Under the pieces are notes generated by a model, which saw nothing but the letters and a program-made list of their open reading frames with translations, ran no database searches and was not told the origin of the DNA. Positions 58,600-64,000 of a stretch of DNA of 64,000 nt are shown here, in pieces; the first letter of the stretch is position 1; each line of letters starts with the position of its first letter. Source of the DNA: Papilionanthe hookeriana x Papilionanthe teres. Taxonomy: Eukaryota; Streptophyta; Magnoliopsida; Asparagales; Orchidaceae. The position numbers and the translations under genes were made by a program. The stretch is taken from positions 27,771,345 through 27,835,344 of the forward strand of contig CM040439.1 of NCBI GenBank assembly GCA_022702705.1, given 5' to 3'.

Positions 58600-59483
58600 A
58601 ATGTCACTGCTCCCATGAAAATAACGTAGGTAAGCCGCCCTACGGTCAGCCAGCATCGTCATGAAAAACTCTTATTGAGTTAAATCTTCAAACAACTTCA
58701 CTGAGAACAAATACAACGGCATAATTCGCATAACCTGTTGAACAAAAGTTGCTTATGATGTGTGGGGGTCATTGGTGCAAGAAGCCACCAACTGTGAGAT
58801 ATGGCTTCTAAGGAAAGCAACTCTCTCATTTTTTTTTCCAACCTGGGGATGCTTTAACTGGTTTCGTGGACTCAAAATCATGGAGGTTCGAGCTGGAGCC
58901 TTCATTGGAATCACATGTCTAATCAACACCAAAATTTTCGGGGATGCCATCAAACCCCACTTTTTTAGGGGCACATGCATTGTTGTTCGTTGCGATGACA
59001 CCTTCGAACAAACGATCCAAATTCTTCATCAGCTCGGGATCAATCTCGCGTATTTAAATTTCTTTGCAGTAGACACCACCTACTAATTCATATAAGATGT
59101 GATTGGATTTGAAATAAATTAAAAATTAACAAAAATATGGGACTTTTTGAAAATGCTCACCGTCATTCTCTCTTACCACCACTCTTCGAAAGCATCAATC
59201 GTTCGCTTTATCGGATCTCATACCTATTGATCATCACTTCAATTCATTCCAGATTTTTCAATCCTTCTTTAGCTTGTCACACTTATTTTTAAATTACATC
59301 ATATCATACTATTTGTTTGTACTTTTCTTGAATTTTGCTAATAATATATTGTCAGTTTTTCTTTTTGAAATAGGTTGTCGGCATATTTTCCAGTTCAAGC
59401 TCCTTGAGGCAAATGTCGCAAAATATTAATTTTGTCTCTTTATCCCACATTGCATGTGAACCACCCTCTTTTGTATTAACCAT
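58600..59483 (-). pseudogene. Myb/SANT-like DNA-binding protein of a PIF/Harbinger element, decayed
   Basis: It starts MVNTKEGGSHAMWDKETKLI and continues FCDICLKELE (59483 to about 59380), then KNKCDKLKKD and IWNELK (about 59285-59250), a SEEWW-like segment (about 59180), and LMKNLDRLFEGVIAT (about 59040). A C-terminal part, RIMPLYLFSVKLFEDL and MLADRRAAYLRYF (about 58730-58640), follows. This matches the Myb/SANT-like family (WDDxTKLxFCDIC ... KWDxLKKDWKxW) found as the second protein of PIF elements. Stops and frameshifts occur throughout. With the transposase downstream on the same strand it forms the usual two-gene set. Element ends were not found. Confidence 0.8.
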
Positions 59484-59599
59484 TGTATTATTAACATGAA
59501 AAAAACTAATTAACATGAATATAAATGCTACAATATCACAACTCAAAGAAAAATAGGAATGTCGCAATATTATCACCAATGCCTCTCACTATACCATTT

Positions 59600-59830
59600 A
59601 CGCATCAACACTGTCACCATCTCCACACACAAACAAATCAAGACGCCAACACATCCACATCATCACCACCACCACCTCCACACATCAACATCTCCACAAA
59701 AACACAACCTCACACCAACCACTACCTCCACAACACCACCACCTCTACACATCTTTTAGCACAAACAAACCAACACACCAACCACCATCTCTTCACGTCC
59801 TCTAATACAAACATAGCCACACAGTAATCA
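59600..59830 (+). repeat. C/A-rich low-complexity tract
   Basis: CACCACCACC, CACAAACAAA and CAACACACCAA words with almost no G. Frames here are compositional artefacts. Confidence 0.75.
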
Positions 59831-59834
59831 TCAC

Positions 59835-60400
59835 CACCTCCTTCACATCGACAACATTGTTATCAATAAATCAAACACCCTCTTTCAGCATTTTTTAAAA
59901 TTCTCTGTCAAACATCAAAGGAAAAGATAAAACCCCACCCCATATTTTTCATTTGACGCAATTCCGTACACAGGACCCAAAACATTCCTATCAACAAATA
60001 AAACACCCTAGTTCAATAAATTCTCTGTCAAACATTAAAGGTAAAGGTAAAAATACCTCATATTTTTTCATTTGATGCAATTCCACACAAAGCACTAGAA
60101 ACATTGTTATCAACAAATCAAGCACCTCATTTCAACCATTTTTTAACTTATCTTTAAAACAACAAAGGTAATAGTAAAACACCATCCCAATTTTATCATT
60201 TGATGCAGTAACATACTGGGCACCTAAAACATTACTATCAACAAATCAAACACCCTCTTTCAGCTATTTCTCAAATTCCTACTTAAACATCAAAGGTATA
60301 GAAAAAATCCTATTCTATATCAGATTAAACTACAAAATCTCAAAATCCAAATCCTAAATCATAAAGAAAAAGCTACAGATCAAAATATCCAAATTATTAA
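59835..60400 (+). repeat. four diverged direct repeats of about 120 bp
   Basis: The pattern TATCAACAAATC, AAACACCCTCTTTCAGC, AAATTCTCTGTCAAACAT, CAAAGG, then CATTTGATGCA recurs at about 59862, 59990, 60108 and 60236. The role is unknown; it lies upstream of the PIF Myb-like frame. Confidence 0.7.
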
Positions 60401-60499
60401 TTCAAATGGCAAATTAGAAAGCCATAAATATCAAAATCCAAATTTTCACTTCAAACCACAAAAAGCCAAAAAATGTAAAGAGAAAGTCAGAGATCAAAG

Positions 60500-60580
60500 G
60501 GTAGTAAAGATGATATCGTTGGAGGACAGAGAGCAAAGGTGATATCGTTGGAGGACATAGAGCATAGTAAACATACAGAG
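60500..60580 (+). repeat. short tandem repeat around GATATCGTTGGAGGACA
   Basis: Two units of about 30 bp (60511 and 60540) in a purine-rich stretch. It may belong to the leader of the decayed PIF element. Confidence 0.6.
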
Positions 60581-61002
60581 AGTCGGAGATCGAAGGGTAG
60601 AGGGAGAGTAGAGAGGCAACCCGTTGCCACCACAGATCGGAGTGAAGAGAGAAAGAAGAAAGGCAATTCGTTGCCACTGGAGAGAGGCGTGATAAAGGAC
60701 CGATCAAGAGGTTTGACCTAGGGTGGAAGAAACGCGAGAGAGGGGGGAGCAGTGAGAGGGGCATACGGGTGATAGGTTCGTGAAGAAACACAGGCCAGGA
60801 GGTCGAACCCGTAGCACACATTTAACAAAAAAAATTTAAGTATTGTTGTCGTGTTGCAGTTTCAAACGTCTTATCCAACATTTTCAAAACACACCACACC
60901 AAATAAGTTTTCCCAAATGGGTTGTAAAGTTGCGAGAGTTCTGGTGGTGATTGTTGTGAATGCTTAGCGACCAAGCTAAAGTATGAATTTTGCATTTTTG
61001 TT

Positions 61003-61403
61003 AAGGCTGTCAAATGAGGTTTGCAGATTTTTTTTCAAAATTGACTTAGAGGTGGTCCGACCTAAAATAATTTGACACGAATTTGACTCGAATATTAAAT
61101 GAGTCAGAAAGTCTAACCCGAACATGACCCGCCTTCAACCTGTCATCCCAAACATGAACTCTATAACCCGTTTTAGATAAGAAATAACAACTATTCAGGT
61201 CAAAATTATATTGATTTTGATTCAATCATGGTTCAAATTAGGTTTGGGTAGTTGATACCTTAGTGTATGTCAGTTTTAATTCTTTTTCATGCATGGAGGT
61301 TAAGTCAAATCAGCCGAACGAAAATTATTTAGGACACAAATACAGATTTTTTGAGTTGGGGTCGAGTCAAGTTCACGCGTCGAGTTAGTTCTTGACACCC
61401 CTA
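61003..61403. mobile_element. hAT-type MITE, family C
   Basis: Begins AAGGCTGTCAA and ends TTGACACCCCTA. The 8-bp flanks TTTTTGTT (60995-61002) and ATTTTGTT (61404-61411) differ at one base. The interior has ACCCG/CGGGT-like name-sake words (AACCCGTTTTAG, GACCCGCC) and no frame. Confidence 0.8.
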
Positions 61404-61470
61404 ATTTTGTTCATGTGTTTGATCACCTTTATAAATTTAAAATAATGAGAGTGGTAGGAATTAAGGTCCA

Positions 61471-61500
61471 TCTATACTATTATTAAAAGCTTTTATAATT
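61471..61500 (+). mobile_element. possible Helitron 5' end
   Basis: TCTATACTATTATTAAAAGC after an A fits the 5' end of many plant Helitrons. No convincing 3' end (hairpin plus CTRR before T) was found to the right within the window. Confidence 0.35.
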
Positions 61501-63250
61501 TTATCATGGAAAATTTTCTACCTTTGATTTTGACAAAAAAATGAACATTGCATTTATTTATATTATTATCCAATCAAAATTCCTCATATACAGCTTGAAT
61601 AATTAAGTTATCTGGGAAGAGTGGGCATTATGAGTCTTACTTTGATATAAGACAACTTACTCATCATCTCAACCCTAGAGGTCAATTATGGTGATTAGTT
61701 CAAAGCTTTTTGCTTAGCAATTCACTTCAAATATAAACATTGATCCAAAACATCAATACACCTACTCATCGTGACTTAATAATAAAATTGAAACGGGCGA
61801 CAATCTAACATAGTACATCAAATTTTTTGCAATTAATCTAAAAAATCAATATGTCATTTGTCGCTTGATGTGATTACTTAAAACCATCTCAATTGGAATC
61901 AAATGCGACTGATCGAACAAAATCTATCCCCTTGGAAATGACAATAATCTTTATGTAATGTCCAGTCCGCTTTTCTTCTTTTGTCCTACAAGCATGATAA
62001 GCACATAAAAAATGTCAAATAGCGAAACTTCCACTTATCTGAAGAGCTCCCAAATGATCATTACGGAGATCGGACTAGGACAATGAACATTCATCCAATC
62101 TCCGGCACACAGCCTGCCAGCTACTAGAGCCAAACCCTGCATCAATCAAATGAAAGCCATATACTCATAGGGGCATAACTCCATTCGATCATATTTTTAA
62201 AACTTGTAGGCCTAATTTGTTTGACCACCACCATCCTCTGTTATCAACCCACATAAACTAGACCCAAGTAAACATATCAATTTGTTTCAGAAATGTTTCA
62301 TAATCAGCAAGTAAATGTCATAATGGGAACTTATTGCAAAGTGATTGCACACTAAACCAATCGTGATGCCATAACATGGCAATATTACCGGAGTGCTCAT
62401 CATATTCATGGCACTTTCCGACAAATGTTAAGCTCGTCCATTGGAAAACATAAGTGAACATATATGAAATTTGGTCAAGGATAAGGCTCTTCCTCTTATT
62501 CAGTTTATATGGTTGTCGGTTCCCTTCCCTTAAAATATTAGTATAATGGGAGAATTGGTAATTGATTATAATTTACAAGGATGAATATCTTAGAATGAGT
62601 TAAAACTTCATTTTCTTGTTGATTACAATTGTTATGTTATATTATGTAATTTGTACATAAGCATATGAGATATGACAACTTATTTTTCCAATTTGTCATC
62701 TTTATGACTATAAAAAACCACATAATCATTGCTCTTTTAATATGTTTATATTATTTTTAGACAAATTTATCAATAAATTCTAAATGTCATTAATGATTAA
62801 ACTTAAATTGAACAAATCATATTAAAGTAACCACCATCAAATAACATAATGAATGTGATGCTAAAGTAGGCCTTGGAGTTGCATTCATCCTTAATATGTC
62901 ATCAATAAATTTCCAATATCCAACACAATTCTTGAGACATGACGTGAACCTTGAGGTAATCTTTTGAGTAAGAAATGTTTAAATTTTGATTGAAAGTCTT
63001 CTAGAGTTCTAATTTCAGCAAATATATAGTCAGACTGATTGGCTCAACAAGACAAACTCAATGGTACCAAAATAAGTTCTGCTCAGGCCATTAAATAACT
63101 TTTGAAAGTTTTTCGAGCATATTTTGAAAGTAAATGTCAAATATGGTGAGCATATATTCGAATCGAGTGTCTCGATAAGACGAATCCAAGAGCCCAAGGT
63201 CGCTCAATTCCTACATCATTAAGGCGTCAAAATGTTCATAAAAATTATTC
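61500..63250. other. unassigned sequence, no gene recognised
   Basis: No supportable frame. It may be the interior of the Helitron suggested at 61471 and, further right, the U3 part of the LTR-like region. Confidence 0.35.
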
Positions 63251-64000
63251 TGATCAAGGAATGCCCTCTGAGTCGTCCGATCAAAGTGATTTATACTTTT
63301 GCATTAATTGCACTCATAAATTTATAAATAAAGCCCCGCCCCTCTCATGAGGGGAGAAGAGAACTTGAAGCTGGAGGAGAGCTTGAAGCTTGTAGAGAGA
63401 CCTTAAAGTTTTGAGAATAAGTTGAAGTTCAGCACCACTCCTGCGACCTTCAACCGCCGCCAACCATCGTCGACCATTGCCAACCGTCGTCGAGCATTCC
63501 TGCCGCCATCAACCTCCGTCGACCACCATCGACAACTTCCGACCGCCATCTAGCACTTTTGTCACGTAAACCATTGTCGAACATTATCGATCGCCGCCAA
63601 GCACCACCTGCCGCCATCAAGCATCACTGATTGCAGTCGACAACCGCCAAACGTCATCAACTACTGCCGACCACATCATGTCGGCCGCGTCAATCGCTAT
63701 CGGTCGTTGTCTGTACCTTATAAAATGTTCATTCGTACGTCAACATTGTAACTTGAAAGATCTTATAATCATTTCTCGCATGTGGTAGAAATGGTTGCAA
63801 TTGTAATCATCATTTATAGTAAAACTCTTCAGTTGTGTCAGATCCTATTATTTTTTTCCTTTTTATGTTTTTCCACATAAAAACTTTTAGTGTTATTATA
63901 AGTTATTTTTCTCTCTTCTAAGTGTGAGTGTTGAATATTCATACTATGCTAAGACGACAATTTGGCTACTATACTATCGTGAATTTTCTAGCACACATCA
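63250..64000 (+). mobile_element. LTR-like promoter and leader region (Ty1/copia-like?)
   Basis: TTTATAAATAAAGCCCCGCC (63321) is a strong TATA context followed by a GAGGAGAG/CTTGAAG leader. Further on lies TTTTTCCACATAAAAACTTT (63867-63886), a string common near the end of plant copia LTRs. The window ends before a primer-binding site or coding part can be seen. Confidence 0.4.
63440..63715 (+). repeat. degenerate CGCCATCGACC repeats
   Basis: GCCGCCAACCATCGTCGACC-like words recur about every 20-25 bp for 270 bp, with low G/T on the plus strand. They sit in the presumed transcribed leader of the LTR-like region. Confidence 0.6.

Noticed and set aside
59525..59827. Thr/His-rich frames
   Set aside because: Caused by the C/A-rich low-complexity tract; no family similarity.
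62100..62130. GGCA...TGCC hairpin followed by CTAG as a Helitron 3' end
   Set aside because: The stem is only 4 bp and the next base is A, not the T that Helitron insertion leaves.
1..64000. tRNA, rRNA or CRISPR features
   Set aside because: No T-arm GTTCGA context with a foldable cloverleaf, no rRNA core sequence and no regular spacer array were seen. The minisatellite at 19669 has no unique spacers.

Overview
The window is nuclear DNA of a flowering plant. Evidence for this is spliceosomal introns with GT..AG borders, a telo-box upstream of an RNA-binding protein gene, two plant-type genes, and a dense set of plant transposable elements (hAT, Mutator, PIF/Harbinger, RTE, Ty3/gypsy and probably Helitron). 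The species cannot be read from the sequence. Only two host genes are convincing.

Gene 1 (+, 22604..24109) encodes a 501-residue UBP1-associated protein 2 (UBA2)-type protein with two RRMs. The whole coding sequence lies in one exon, and a consensus 5' splice site starts at the base directly after the stop codon, so the 3' UTR is probably spliced. Gene 2 (-, 43116..51283 coding, 5' UTR exon near 54.0 kb) encodes a 324-residue ELMO/CED-12 domain protein in nine coding exons. I rebuilt it exon by exon; every junction keeps the frame.

Layout. 1-4.5 kb: small DNA transposons (a Mutator-type MITE, two copies of one hAT-type MITE, a Tourist-type MITE). 4.56-15.19 kb: a degenerate Ty3/gypsy element on the minus strand whose 3' LTR is split by a 7.5-kb non-coding insertion with perfect ATAGT target duplications. 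15.5-16.2 kb: an Athila-like protease fragment and a MITE. 16.2-21.7 kb: decayed repeats, a 31-36 bp minisatellite and a GATC-rich block. 22.3-24.1 kb: the UBA2 gene. 24.1-37 kb: mostly unassigned sequence with a tandem duplication, a SINE/RTE tail and a Helitron-like 3' end. 37.7-39.4 kb: four copies of a MITE family called TACM here. 39.7-40.9 kb: a broken RTE-type LINE. 41.3-54 kb: the ELMO gene, its introns packed with TACM, hAT and Harbinger MITEs, some nested. 55.6-57.2 kb: retroelement-like sequence. 57.6-59.5 kb: a decayed PIF/Harbinger element with transposase and Myb/SANT-like reading frames. 61-64 kb: a hAT MITE, a possible Helitron 5' end and an LTR-like promoter region.

The main new-looking signal is TACM: about 17 copies in this window, long inverted termini built from repeated TTTACATA words, and 9-bp target duplications in several copies. 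Eleven of the copies lie in the introns of a single gene and one more just past its stop codon. The two host genes show no sign of functional linkage.
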